Origin: Monarcha castaneiventris obscurior
Taxonomy: Eukaryota; Chordata; Aves; Passeriformes; Monarchidae
Direction: 5' to 3'
Assembly: GCA_026261815.1 (NCBI GenBank)
Contig: JAMPIT010000493.1
Span: 3,861,501-3,925,500 of the forward strand
Length of the DNA stretch: 64,000 nucleotides
Shown here: positions 17,301 through 28,546 of the stretch, piece by piece
Numbering within the stretch: the stretch's first letter is position 1
Layout: each line of letters opens with the position of its first letter
Notes under the pieces: model-generated
Told to the model about the DNA's origin: nothing
Database searches by the model: none
The model's input: the letters and a program-made list of their open reading frames with translations, nothing else
Position numbers and translations under genes: made by a program

Positions 17301-20290
17301 AAGCAACCCCAGGGCTGGGCTGACCCTGCTCCCAACCCTTCGGAGCTTCCCTGGTCCCCACAGGCACTAAATCCCCTGCAAGCAAATGCAGACGAGCCCC
17401 CACACAGGGTTTGAGCTCAAGCCCCAGCTGCTGGAGGCAGGTGATGGGGGCCTTTTCTCTCTCTTACCCCCCTCCAGCCCTGGATATTGAAAAGCAAAGG
17501 CCAAAGGCACTTCAAAAGCCTAAATGCAGTTTTTAACCCCACAGTGTTAACCAGGCGTATAGTTTCTCTCACACACATGGAGCTACAGCTGGGTCTTGCC
17601 TAAAAATCCTGCCCAGACCTGTGGGTGCTGCCCTGTGGCCTCCTCTGGGCAGCAGGGAGAGGCTGGGACCCCGAGGATCAGCTCCTTGGCTGGAGGGGTG
17701 AACAAACCCTGCTCAGGGCACAGAGGGATGCCACGACTCCCTCCCAAGGGACAGACTGGTGGTACCAGGCTGTGAGTAGTGACAGGAGCAATCCCAGTGA
17801 CACCAGCAGCACCAGGCTCAGCTCTGTGGTAGAACTGGAGGGTGCTGGATCAGAGCTGGAGCCCAGCAGAGGTGATGCACAGGGAGACAGATTTCAGCAG
17901 CATCCTGACCCATCCAAGCCTTCCTGTTGCACAATAGTGGCCAGTCCCTGGCATCCCAGCAAGATTCCACTTCCCAGCACTATTCCACTTCCCAGCATAG
18001 TGTGGTCGCTTTCAGCCTCAAATGCTGAGTAGAGCAGAATCTGAGTCAGCAGGAGGAAGGGGCTGCAGCTGCTGCCACCAACTCTGCTCCACTCCCTCTG
18101 CCCACATCCTCCCATGTGACATGTCCTTGCCATGCTCAGGCCAGGACCACACTGCCACAGCTCTGCTGTCTGCAGCCCAAGCCACTCCACTGCATCCCTG
18201 CATCCTTCTGGAAACTCTCTGGGCACAAGGAGCAAGCGTACCAGTCTTCTGCATACCAGGCAGAATAAGGCTGGGGCTGAGTTTCCTGGGGCTGGATTTC
18301 CCTGTTGGGACACAAGCCTGGGGGCAGTTTGTTCCCTCCTGGATGGTTGCAGTTTGGGACACACTGCAGGCAGCCCCAGCTTTGGGGTTATCAGCTGCTG
18401 AGGGACTTTCTGCTTATGCCTTAGGGTGAAATGAGAAGGGGGAACCATCTCTTCATCTCTGCTGCAGCATTCCACAGGGCTTTCATCCCAGAGGATGCTG
18501 GAGCTGCAACAGCACCAGGATGGGATCGCTGGTGGCTCCCCAGGTCCCCTCCCCGCGGGGACAGGGTGACAGGACTCTCTGCACGGACTCACCCGCAGCT
18601 TCCCAGCACGGCCTTATCAGTCCTGCACAGGCCTCTCTGCCGGCACGTGCGAGCCCAGGGCGTGGACGAGGGGCATTTTTAGCTCTGTCCCAAACTGAGG
18701 GAGGAGGATTGCAAATCCTGCTGGCCCTCAGCGAGAAAAGTGACTGCAAAATTCTGCACTGCCTTCTCCCATCCTCCTTCCCCCGGCTCCCCCGAGGCCC
18801 CTGCGTGCAACGAGCTGCTCCTGCCCCAGCACCCTCACACTGCCTGCTCACAGGGCGAGGGATGGAAAGCGCTTGGAGACTTCCAGCTGCAGAGTTCAGG
18901 CTGGAAATAGAGCTGGGGAACTGGTTCTGCCCTCACCCCATTCCACTGGATTTTTTTGTAATTCTTTAGGAAGAGACACAGAAAGTTGTTTTGTAGCTGC
19001 AGGTCATGTAAAAAAAGGAGCTGCATTTTAAAATTCAAGCAAGGAAGAGCTGGGCTAAATGTGATTTGACAGGATCCCTCTAACCGCATGCCTCTTAATT
19101 TCCAAGTCTAATCAGAGCGACTGGACAGCCAAATAAATGAAGTAGTGCATATAATTGAATCTCTGCTCAGATGTTCAACTATCTGCCAGCACGCCCTGCC
19201 CTGCCTGCGGGTGCTGGGGGACGTGGCCCCCAAGCAGGACCCTCCCCTTCCAGACACTGACAGCTCCCGAGGGGAACAGGATCAGAAACCCAGACCCCGC
19301 CAGGCTGCCCTGAGAGCCCGCTGGACCGCGGGGGTCCTGGGGGGATCTGCCTACCCTCAAATCCCAAGTGATGGATGGGACCTGCTGGGGACAGTGCCTG
19401 GCTCCCGTCCTGCCTGCGTCAGCAATGATTACTTTTTTTTCCTTGGATCATGCTGCCCTTTGGAGCTCTGGAGTTATCGAACGGGAGCAATCGGGGGCGG
19501 AGGGGGGGTTGTGCAAAGGGCCCCCATAGTGTGACCATGTCCCTGCTGCCACTTCAAATGAAGGGTGAAAGGGGAGAGAAACCACCAACCCCTGCGCGGG
19601 GGGATGTCCCTGTCCCCCCCAGACCCGGGGGACGGTGGGGGGAGGGCGGGGGTCCGAGTGACCCCGTGGGGGCGGCGGCCACTCCCCGGCTGCGTCCCCC
19701 CCGTGCCCCCGGGACGCGACCCCGCGCAGCGCCCCGGCTCGGGCACCTCCGTCCCGCGTGGGGCCCGGCCCCGGAGCGACCCCGACCGCGGCCCCGAGCC
19801 CCGCACGGCGCCGGCGGAGCGAGCCCCGCGGGCAGCGGTGCCGGGCGGGCGCGGGGGAGGCTCGGCACTCACCGTCCTGCGCGGGCACGGCGGGCACGGC
19901 GAGCTCGCGGATGCGGCGGCTCCAGGCCTGGGCGATGCGCAGGTTGCCCTCGGCATCGGGACCCCGGGAGACGCGGAAGGTCCGCTCCAGGCGCTGGCGG
20001 GCGGGCGGCCCCCAGCGCGGCCCCCGCAGCGGGTAACACACCAGCGAGAAGCAGGCGGCGGCCGCGGCCGCGGGGAAGGCGGCCGAGCCCACGCAGTCGG
20101 CCAGGCGGAGCGCGGCGTCGGGACCGGCCGAGCCGCCCGGGCAGCCGCCGGCACGCCGCACCTGCAGCTCCCGGGCCGTCAGGGACAGCGAGCAGGCGGC
20201 GGCACCGGGGCCCGGCCCCGCGCCGAAGATGCCTTGAAGCAGCACCGGGCCCCCGCCGGGCTCCGGGGGAGCGCGGCGGCCGGCGGCCAT
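13588..20290 (-). CDS. SPHK1: Sphingosine kinase 1
   Basis: Phosphorylates sphingosine (and dihydrosphingosine) to the signalling lipid sphingosine-1-phosphate at cytosolic and plasma-membrane faces. Five exons on the - strand: 20290-19873, 15757-15608, 15323-15229, 14989-14874 and 14362-13588. They total 1554 nt, 517 aa plus TGA, and all junctions keep frame. Residues ~1-135 form a PH-like region (SLSLTARELQVRR, then ERTFRVSRGPDAEGNLRIAQ) of the type I know from SPHK2; human SPHK1 (384 aa) lacks it. The DAGK-type catalytic domain follows: nucleotide-binding NPQSGSG (157-163), catalytic SGDG with Asp216, GGSGNALAAS (245-254), and lipid-pocket GFISDVDIDSEKYR (307-320). Residue 220, right after SGDGLL, is Phe; human SPHK1 and SPHK2 have His. 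I chose the ATG at 20290 (context ccgATGG). An in-frame ATG at 20392 has a weak context (ttttATGA) and may lie upstream of the transcription start. The call as SPHK1 rather than SPHK2 rests on position next to UBE2O and on PAHWTVVPEEEFVLV. Confidence 0.92.
14874..14989 (-). CDS. SPHK1: SPHK1 coding exon 4
   Basis: Acceptor ccctgcag, donor gtgagt, 116 nt. Encodes VVNGLMERPDWKEAMKKPL, then CILPGGSGNALAASINYYAG, with the Gly-rich nucleotide-binding turn. Confidence 0.94.
15229..15323 (-). CDS. SPHK1: SPHK1 coding exon 3 (catalytic SGDG)
   Basis: Acceptor ccccgacag, donor gtgagg, 95 nt. Encodes ERPHHAHEKVRDEDL and VVMSGDGLLFE, with the catalytic Asp at residue 216 and Phe at 220. Confidence 0.93.
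15608..15757 (-). CDS. SPHK1: SPHK1 coding exon 2
   Basis: Acceptor ccccccag, donor gtgagt, 150 nt. Encodes VLPRPCHALVLLNPQSGSG, the start of the DAGK catalytic domain, through ATTVFVT. Confidence 0.93.
17091..17162. repeat. 24-bp minisatellite, three units, in SPHK1 intron 1
   Basis: Three tandem 24-base units built on ggcactggctccaggctggc, starting at 17091, 17115 and 17139. The third is more diverged. Confidence 0.85.
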
Positions 20291-20560
20291 CGGCGGAGCG
20301 GGCGCGGAGCGGAGCGGGAGGCACCGGGGAGCGCCGCCCGCCGCCGCTCGCTGCTGACGCCCGGCGATGGCAGGCGGGGCGGCCCCATTCATAAAAATTT
20401 AACCCACCCACCCCCCCAGCCACCTCTTCCCCCGCCGAGAGGGGCCCGTCCCGGGGCTGGCCCCGTAGCCCCCACACCCCCAGCCGCTGCCTCGGTTTCC
20501 ACAAGCGCCGCCCCGCGCTCCGGGAATCGCTCCGGGGGGGAACCGGCTCTGCAGACGGGC
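19590..20560 (-). promoter_or_regulatory. SPHK1: CpG island over SPHK1 promoter and first exon
   Basis: Dense CpG and very high G+C cover the first coding exon and the sequence upstream of it. On the - strand a short AT-rich patch (gttaaatttttatgaatg, near 20386-20403) lies ~100 bases before the preferred ATG and could act as a TATA-like element. That is inference. Confidence 0.7.
19873..20290 (-). CDS. SPHK1: SPHK1 coding exon 1
   Basis: Starts at ATG on 20290 and ends before donor gtgagt with a split codon (GAC G). It is very GC- and CpG-rich. Encodes the N-terminal PH-like region through AVPAVPAQD. Initiation at 20392 would add 34 residues. Confidence 0.85.
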
Positions 20561-20599
20561 GGGGGCAAAGCGACGCCGTGGGTTTGCCGCGGGTGGTTC

Positions 20600-23500
20600 T
20601 GAGCTGCCGGGGTGGGTGTCTGGCGTGGGTGCTCCCACGGTGCTGGGGATGGCAGGGAACAGACCCACGGTCACGCCTGGAGAGGGGAGGCAGAGCACCC
20701 GGCAGCCACCCCCATCCCAGTTCCTGCACATCACTCCCAGCAAGGCACGGATGGGCGCTGGCAGGTGCCCCTGGAGCCCCCACGTTGGACTGAACAGCGT
20801 TTTGATACCATTTCTGCATCTCTCCAAGCACGAGAGGAGCGAAGCAGGGGCCTGGAGAAATCGAGGCACGGCGAGGCCTGAGGACAGTAGGCAGCCGGCA
20901 GGGGACACTTCCAGGAGGGAGGATGGAGAGGGATGGTGTCCTACCCATTACTGGTGGCTCACCATCAGGTATCCGTGGGGGTTGGAGGTTGCCATGGGCA
21001 TGAAGCCCCGTGGAGGGAGGTGGGCTGTGCTATGAACCCCACCTTGGGGCACAGAGCTCTGGGGACAGAGCCCAGGGGACTTTCCTGGAGGGTGCCAGCA
21101 AGGCTGGGAGCTGCTTTGTGTTCACGGCAGCTGGCAAAAATCATTGACAGCAGTTTTTGCTGGCAACAAGACTGACCTCACCCTCCCAAGGGACTGCTGG
21201 GCTCCAAGGGGTCTGGCCCAGCCCGACAAGGAATTTTTTTTTTTTTGCCAACCAATTCCCCATGGATGTAGCTCTGCCCTAACCTTGCGCTTGCACCTCA
21301 GGGAGGCATCACTCCTCACACTTAGGGCAGTTTAATTAGCAGTGAGCCCTCTGTCCCTGCTTAAACCTTCTGGAACTGGCCAAGAAATTGCAGGGAGGGC
21401 ACAGGATGACCAGCTGGGCAGATAACATGGTTGAGTCTTGTTTTCCCAGAGCAGACCTATGAGGAGAGCCAAGGTGCTGTGATTTGGAGTGCTGCGCTTT
21501 CCAGAAAGACTTCCCTGGGCACTCTGGGTACAAAGGGATGCTCAGAGGGGCAAAACCTGCTCCCAGCCCTGATGCTTTTGGTTTGGGAACTGCAGCATTC
21601 ACAGCTGATTCTGGGTGAGATTCGGGCTCAGCCGCTTCCCTGGCTGCTGCCATGACACAGTCCAGCGTTTGTAAACAGCCCCGAGGTTCCTCAGCAAGGT
21701 GTCATGGGAGGAAATAGCTGGATGCCTGGGAGTGCAGCGTCCTGACCTGCCCCTCACCCTTCTCGGTGACTAACCCGCTCCCAATTTCCGCTCAGGAAGG
21801 CATGAGTCGTGTTGGGAGGATGTGAGAGCAGCTGTCCCATTGCTCCTGGCAGGTGCCACGGGACCATGAGGCTGCTTTGGGCTCTGTCCTCACCATGCTA
21901 CATCCGTCCAAGGCCCTGTGCCGCAGGGATCCCCCTTCATCCTGCCAGTCTGTGCTTTAAATAGGAGTGGAATGCCCATCCAGGCTCTGCTGGCCGTGCT
22001 CGTGCTGTGGGGAAAGGGGCCCAGAGTGGCTTCAGCACAAGGTGTCAAGGCCAGCAATGGGTGCAGGAAGGGTTGGCATCCCATGGTGGGGATGCCAAAG
22101 GCTGAGAAATGATGGGGCTGCAGCCAGGTTTGTCTCAGATGGGGAATAGGACTGGCACAGGCTCAGCCTCTGTGATGGCAGCAGAGATGCAGACAGGCCT
22201 TTTCCATCTCATTTCTGGTCTGTGGGGACTTCCCAGAAGCCTGACCTGATGCTGTGCCACCCTTGGATGCCCACTCCATGCCGTGGCCAGCACGGTGGCC
22301 ACCACCAGCCCCAGGCGAGTCCCTTTGCTCCCCACAGCCACAGGCAGATTCAGCCCAGTCCCACACGGACACCACTTGGTTGCCTCCAGACGTGATGTCT
22401 AACGTGGAAGTGGGATCACTTCCTTCCCTGCGCTGATAACCACACATTTGGGGCTATCTTAATTACGAGAGCCTTAACGAGGCCCCTCGACCCCACTGGC
22501 AGCCCGAAGGGTGCTCGGCAGCTCCCGGGCTGTGGGCAGGCGACTGCCGGTCGGGTTTGTCCTGATCGGCTCCATTCCCGCCCGCGCGGCGCTGCTCAGG
22601 CCGTGTGTGTGGGAGGGAAGTGCCGGGATGCGACGTGGGGATGTGCCACGGAGCCGGCGTGATGGGGGGACAGCCTATGGAGAATCCCCCCCACCTCCTT
22701 CCTCATTGCAAAGGGGACTCGCCCGTGGAGCAGAATGTCCAGCCCATCCATGACCACCAGTCTCCCTTCAAGAGCAAGCACCTCTCCAGCTTCTGTCCCA
22801 GAAGGCCCCCTGGGGTATTCCCAGACTCCGCAGACATAATTTGGTGGAGAAGGTTTGTACATTTGAAGCACCGTGCCCTGGTTTTGCTGGACAAGGTGAT
22901 GTGTGCCCGGAGTTTGGGGAAACTGAGGCAGCAACAGCAGACAAAGTTTGTCTTGAGTTGTGCAAGAAGCCAAGGGTTAAATGTGGCAACAGCCTCCCTC
23001 AGCTCCCTCCAGCCTCGGGCTCCTCCTGCTCCTGCCCCCAGCTGCTGGAGGAGCTGATCCCTACTGGGAATTATCCTGGGGGAAGAAAGCACAGAGCCTG
23101 GGGGCTTCCCAGGCCCTGCATAACCCTTCGTGCCCCCGGGGGCTGCAGCAGAGACCTGGGGCTGTCGCTACCAGGGCAGGCCCGGATTTCGGGGTCCCAC
23201 TGCCACATCACAGCCCCGGAGGAGGCGTGCAGAGGACGTGGCTCTGCTGCAAGATGAACTGCAGCGTTTCCCTCCGAGGCACACAGCTCTTCCACATCCC
23301 TGCCCGCTCTGCCGCGTCTGCCGGCAGCCAGCCGGGGACGGGAACGGGAGGGGGATGCACTCCTCCCGGATCCACCTCTTTTAGCATCGTTCCCACTGCT
23401 GAAGGTACATGTCTCAAGGTGGAGCCAGAAATAGCGCGGCTGGCGCTGCATCGGGGCTGGCAGGGCTGCAGGCTTGGCAGGGGGACAGGCACCGACTGCA

Positions 23501-26500
23501 GCAGTGGGAACTTTCCAGGCAGCTCCTGTGGGAGCGGCCGGTGCGGAGATGGAGCCGTTTCCATGCAGACCCAGCCCGGGGGCTGCGGATCAGCCCCTCT
23601 CAGCCGTGGGGCTGGGGCTGACACAGGGGACCAGCACAGAGCAGGAGGGGACAGAGCTAACAGAGGCATCTCCTGGAGGAGAGTGGCTGGGATCACATCC
23701 CACCTGAGCTAGGACGCAGGTCTGGGCTCTGCCACTGATTTGCTGCAGAACTCGGGAAAGTGGCTGCACCTTCTACCTGCCTCCATGACCCAGGGGTGGC
23801 AGGTTTCCCCCAAAATCCAGCTTCTCTCAGGGCCTAGAGAGGATTCTCAGCCTCCAAGGAGCTCAGGTTTTTTGTGGCAGCTCCTAAATCACAGCCAACG
23901 TGTTGGGGGCTGCTCCCCAGAGCTGACTCTCCGCTGAGCTCTCGGCAGCTGCCGGCACAGCCCGGGACTCACCGGGAGGCCCTGAACAATGCTGACGAGC
24001 TGAGTTCATTCCTCCTAGCTGATAATTTGCTTGAAAATATTTCTGAGCTCAGGCCTCCTCAGGGAAAACAAGCCAGGCAAAAAGCTGCTGAGTCTGGAGG
24101 AGCCACACACACACACCACTCGCTCGTCGAGACGTCCCCCCGATGACAAGCCCTGGCGTCAGAGGGGCTGAGGCCAAAGTCTGCCGTTTGATCTCCCCCT
24201 TCGCTGGGGGAAGCCGAATTTCAGGCCGTCCAGGGGTTTTACCACTTCCCGGTAGCGGTTTCCTGCCATGATGTGAGCGCAGAAATTTCTGGGAGGTGAG
24301 TCAGAGGCTGCAATGAGAACCACCTGGCTGGGGCTGGGCTGGGCTGGGAGGCTCGATCCCGATCCAGGGGTGATCCCTGCTGCGATGCTTGGTGCCTGCG
24401 GGCAGCATTCCCAGAGCGGAATTACTTACGGGGGATACAACATCTCATCACGGACCCCATTTCTGGCCTGGGAAAGGAGAAGAGGGATTTGCTGCCTCAG
24501 TTCCCACGGCTCCTCCTTCCTCGCTGGGCTGGGATCGGCACGCTCCGGCCACCCCACCCGGGCTCCAGGGAGAAACTTGGGTAAGAATAAAAAGCAAAAC
24601 CTTGTCCAGCTCTGCAGGAAGCCGCCTGGAATGGCTGTCCCGCCCCAGCACCGGGTTGTCCCGAGCACGGAACTGCCCCAAAGCAGCGCCGAGGCTTGGT
24701 TTTCCCTGGGGAGCAATGCAGGACTTGGCGGAGCTGGGAAACTGCCCTCCCTTGTCGCTGAAATGAAACAAATGAGTTCCTGCTAAAGGAACCTCCCAGG
24801 TTTTGCCTGCTGGGCTATTAAAGTTCCATGACCCCGTGCCCACTCTCTCCCCAGCATTACTCAAACCCCTCGGCGCAGAGAATAAGTGAATCCAGCCCAG
24901 AGAGTGAGACTGAGCCGGGATAAGCCTTTGGAAAGGAGCTAAACCTGCTCAAAGCCGGCACTGTTCCCTGACCCGCCCTCCTAATCCTGCCTGCCTGATA
25001 ATGGAATAATAAAGGGCTGCACAGCCTCGCTCTCTGCTGCTCTGTGGGGGAGGTTCCTGCTGCCTCTGTACATGCCAGGAGCTGGGATATTAATGACTCC
25101 CTAAGTAAACAGAATTGCTCCTTTCTTCTCCTTTGCCTGGCTGTAAAACCGAGCGTGACCTTCAGCCCGCAGAGAAATCAGAGTGGCTCCCCTTTCTAGG
25201 AGAGAGGCTGTTTGTGGCAGTGATAACACCGTGATCTCTGCCCGCCACCCTTCCCGGGGCTGATCCCAACCTTGCAGCTCCAACAGCGATCCCGGTGGGA
25301 CTCGAAGGGCCACCCCCGCGAGGCTTTGGCCTCTCCCCGCAGGGATGAAGCCGGTGATTCACTGAGGGGGAATCGCAGGAACACAGAATGTGTGATTTTG
25401 GGACACCCAGCCCCTCCGAGGTGTGCACACCTTGTCTGCTGTGCCGGGGGCAGCCCTGTAGCAAAACCTACAAACTTGTTGCATCTCAGCCTCAGCGGAT
25501 GGGGAAAGGGCAAGGGAGTGAAAATGCCGATGAGATCCATTCCGGCATGGCTCTGAGCACTCACGGGACAGCAGGAATGGTGACAGGAAGAGGGTGCTGG
25601 GGGACCCAGAGGGCAAAGCAGAGGCTGAGGGCACTCAGAGGCCACAGCGTCATCCCTGGGCTGCTGTGCTGAGGCTGCTGAGCGAGGAGCCAGCTGGGAA
25701 GGGCATAAACAGCCCTTCCTTCTTCACATGCCTGGTTCCAGGCAGGGAAGGGCTTTATAAAGGAGGGCAGCAGCAGGTCTTTGGGAGGGAGGTGGTGGGA
25801 GACTGACTGCTCTGCAGAGGGATATGCCATGGCTGCTGCAGTGCCAGCATTCCCTCCCCACCCTTTGGGCATGTTCCCCTTGCTTGGGTGTCCCTGCAGC
25901 ACCATGTCCCTGGCTCCCCTGGGATCTGCCATTTCTGTGGTGGGTGCAGGAGGAACAGCAGGAAGCAGCCAGCTTCCTATGTCACAGAAACAGTGGCTCC
26001 CCCCAGATTTTTTGAAGGACAAAGGCAGCACCCCGTGAGGAGTGATTGGCTGTACTGTGGGTGCTGTGACTGCTCTCAGCCTGGCGTCGGGGTGCCCAGG
26101 AGGGGTGTCTGGGCCGTCTGGCAGATGGATGCTGCGGATTCATTCCAGGATGATGCCAGCCTGGAGGTCTGATCAGAATCCAATGCCTGGCTGTGCTGCC
26201 TCCTCGGAGTGAACTCAGGCAGCTGATGCTGTCAGCTCTTGCCTCGCCTTGGGGGAATGAGCCGGGATGTGGGAGTCGAGCTGGAATAGTCCCTAGAGCT
26301 GAACTGGAATAGCCCCTGCTCTGACAAGGCACGGACTTAGGACCTGCAGGAGGCACAGCAGGAGGATGTGGGGCTGGAACTGCAGGGAAAGGTAAGGTGT
26401 CACCAGGTGTGGTGGAGAGAGACAAAACTCTCCATCCTGGTGCTTGGGCAGTGGTGGCATACAGAGGGGACATAGACAATTCTGCCTTGTTTGCACTGAG

Positions 26501-26985
26501 GATGTTGAAGAGAAACAACCTTTAACGAAGTGTCAGCGCAAGGGGGCTGATGGCAGCGCTGCAGCTCCCAGCTGAGCATGAAATGCTCAGGGAGTCACTG
26601 CTGGAGGCACCGTGGCCATCACATGCCAGAGCAGTTGGAAAGCCACTGGGTCATGGAGGGGAACCTCCTCCAGGTCCTGAACGAAGCCTACCAGGCCTCC
26701 TCCTCCCTCACTCACTCCCAGCTGGGAGGACACAGGCCACGGGACGATGGTATTGCACAGTGACTCAGAGAACTGCCAGGAAAAGCCTCTCTCTCCAGGG
26801 TGAACCAAGTGATGTGGGGCAATGCTGGTGATTAAATTAATGCAGTTTGCCTTCCCTGTGATACATCATTTCTGTCATACATCATCATTTCTGCTGCACT
26901 GTGGGGTTCTCTGAGCCATCCTGACCACAGGGGATGGATCCTGACAGTGTTGGCAGCTCCCCTCATTTTCCCAGCTGCCAAGGCT
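20600..26985. other. Divergent intergenic region between SPHK1 and PRPSAP1
   Basis: About 6.4 kb between the two divergent promoters. Moderately GC-rich, with no exon, RNA gene or recognisable CR1 element. One canonical TATA-type string (ctttataaagg, near 25752) has no attached open frame that I trust. Short open frames here look random. Confidence 0.6.
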
Positions 26986-26989
26986 GAGA

Positions 26990-27345
26990 TGTATATTGTA
27001 TATATATATATACAAAAAAATTTAAAACAAAATGTAAATATATATTTTATTTTCAGTCGAGTTTCACCTCCTCCTTATATATATATATCTCGATATATGT
27101 ACATTCTATGCATATAACATATATAGCATATAATATACATTTTATACATTACACTTTTATACATAAACGCTTTTATATTATATATACATACACGTTTTTA
27201 TACAAAATGCATTTTATATGTGATATGTATGTTATATATTTAATATTTTACATACGTTATGCATTTTATATATAAAACGCGTATATTATTTATATAATAA
27301 TATATACATCAATATATTTAATTAATAGACGTACAGATATTAAAT
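26990..27345. repeat. AT-rich alternating tract (TATA/ACATATA low-complexity)
   Basis: About 350 bases almost entirely A and T, dominated by alternating TA and variants such as acatatat. It contains several self-complementary tatata blocks. It ends less than 150 bases before the GC-rich promoter island of PRPSAP1. Confidence 0.9.
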
Positions 27346-27604
27346 ATAAGCACACTCCAGTGCATGGAAAGGTCAGCCCAGCGCTCTGCCAGACGGGTTG
27401 GAGCTGCACTTTCCTGTTTAAGCCATTTAGTGCCCGTACCCGCGAGGAGCTCTGTCCCCATTCCGGAGCGCACAGCGGAGCGCCGGGCCCGGAGCGCTCC
27501 CTCAGGAACACGGTGCGGGAGCCGCGGGCCGGGGCGGGCGGTGCTGCCGCCGCTGCCGCCACAGAGCGGGGCCAGAGCGCCGCCGCCGCGCTTCCGTTTC
27601 CCCC

Positions 27605-27615
27605 GCCGCCATCTT
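27605..27615 (-). promoter_or_regulatory. YY1-type motif (minus strand)
   Basis: gccgccatctt on the + strand, exactly aagatggcggc on the - strand. Confidence 0.7.
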
Positions 27616-27833
27616 AGGCACGGGCACCTCAGCCGCCGCCTTCGAGCCGTGCCTCGCACCGCCGGGAAGAAGCGGGAGGAGGCCGCGCTGCGAGCCGCCC
27701 TCGGGCAGCGAGAACTGCGCTTATCCCCCGCGGAGGGACGTTTCTGCCGCTCTCCTCCCGAGGTACCGGTGCTGTTCGGGCAAGCGGTGAGGGGACGCCG
27801 TGAGGGAGGAGCACGGCTGCGGTGCCCTCACCT

Positions 27834-27844
27834 AAGATGGCGGC
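27834..27844 (+). promoter_or_regulatory. YY1-type motif
   Basis: Exact aagatggcggc, directly followed by a GC box at 27845-27854. Confidence 0.75.
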
Positions 27845-27867
27845 GGGGGCGGGCTCTTCCCGCTGAG

Positions 27868-27878
27868 AAGATGGCGGC
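27868..27878 (+). promoter_or_regulatory. YY1-type motif
   Basis: Exact aagatggcggc, 34 bases after the previous copy on the same strand. Such sites near a start are typical of TATA-less housekeeping promoters. Confidence 0.75.
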
Positions 27879-28449
27879 GGAGGGAGAGGCGCTCTGGCCG
27901 GGTGGCGGAACTCGCTCGGCTGGGTGAGGGGAGCGGGATGGGACCGTCCCCCACAAAGACCTCCCCCTTCACGGGGAGTCCCTACCCCGCCACGGCGACC
28001 CCGGTCCAGCCCTGCTGCATCTCAAAGAACCCCCCCCAGCCTTCCTCCGTCAGCTCACCCGCACCTTCTCCAACCAAGGGAGCTCCTCGCCACTTTGCTA
28101 CCCCCCTAATTTTGGGGTTATCCCTCCCCTGTTGCATGAGGGGCCATTGCGTGAGCGTGGGCTGGATTGGGGTTACCCGCTGCCTGTCTACCCCTCTACT
28201 CCCCAAGGCAGCTGCTGCTCCGTTTAATTTCAATAATCGTAATTTCCACCCTCCCTTTCGTACTTTGCCGCAGGAACGGACCAGCAAGTCCATAGGTAGC
28301 GGAAGGGTCCCCACCCTCCTCTTCCCCCTCCTCCTCCCCACCCCTTAAGGGGCGGTGATCGCGGCGGAGAGGAAAGAAAAGGATGCCACGGAAGCTGTTG
28401 TTGCCTTATAAATCTGTTTTTTCTCACTTTCGAGCTCCACGGGGGTTGC

Positions 28450-28467
28450 ATGACTCTTTGGCGATGA
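28450..28467 (+). CDS. Five-codon upstream ORF overlapping the PRPSAP1 start
   Basis: ATG ACT CTT TGG CGA TGA. Its stop shares bases with the PRPSAP1 initiator as ATGA. This arrangement can support termination-reinitiation. Whether the ATG is used is unknown; its context (gcATGA) is weak. Confidence 0.35.
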   Translation: MTLWR

Positions 28468-28546
28468 ACGCGGCCAGAAGTGGCTACCGGGTCTTCTCGG
28501 CCAACTCCACCGCAGCCTCCACCGAGCTGGCGAAGAAGATCACGGA
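28464..28546 (+). CDS. PRPSAP1: PRPSAP1 exon 1 (coding part)
   Basis: ATG at 28464, donor gtaagt, 83 nt. Encodes [20 protein letters not shown] and the following helix to ITE. Confidence 0.95.

Larger units (their letters stand above)
14363..19872 (-). other. SPHK1: SPHK1 introns
   Basis: Four introns on the + coordinates: 14363-14873, 14990-15228, 15324-15607 and 15758-19872. The last, intron 1, is 4.1 kb, GC-rich, and holds a three-unit minisatellite at 17.1 kb. Its end near 18.9-19.15 kb is distinctly AT-richer. No other gene or clear interspersed repeat was seen. Confidence 0.75.
27440..27960 (+). promoter_or_regulatory. PRPSAP1: CpG-island promoter of PRPSAP1
   Basis: CpG-dense block upstream of the PRPSAP1 start codon. 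It contains three exact AAGATGGCGGC motifs (YY1 type) and a GC box (gggggcgggc, 27845-27854). No TATA box is near. Transcription probably starts within or just after this block, giving a 5'UTR of a few hundred bases, if unspliced. Confidence 0.75.

Noticed and set aside
19450..20602. Long + strand open frames (314 and 345 codons) over the SPHK1 CpG island
   Set aside because: Arg/Pro/Gly-rich composition caused by high G+C. The minus strand encodes the spliced SPHK1 first exon with a proper donor.
24325..24352. gggctggggctgggctgggctggg run as a G-quadruplex or minisatellite
   Set aside because: Too short and irregular to stand out from the surrounding GC-rich sequence.
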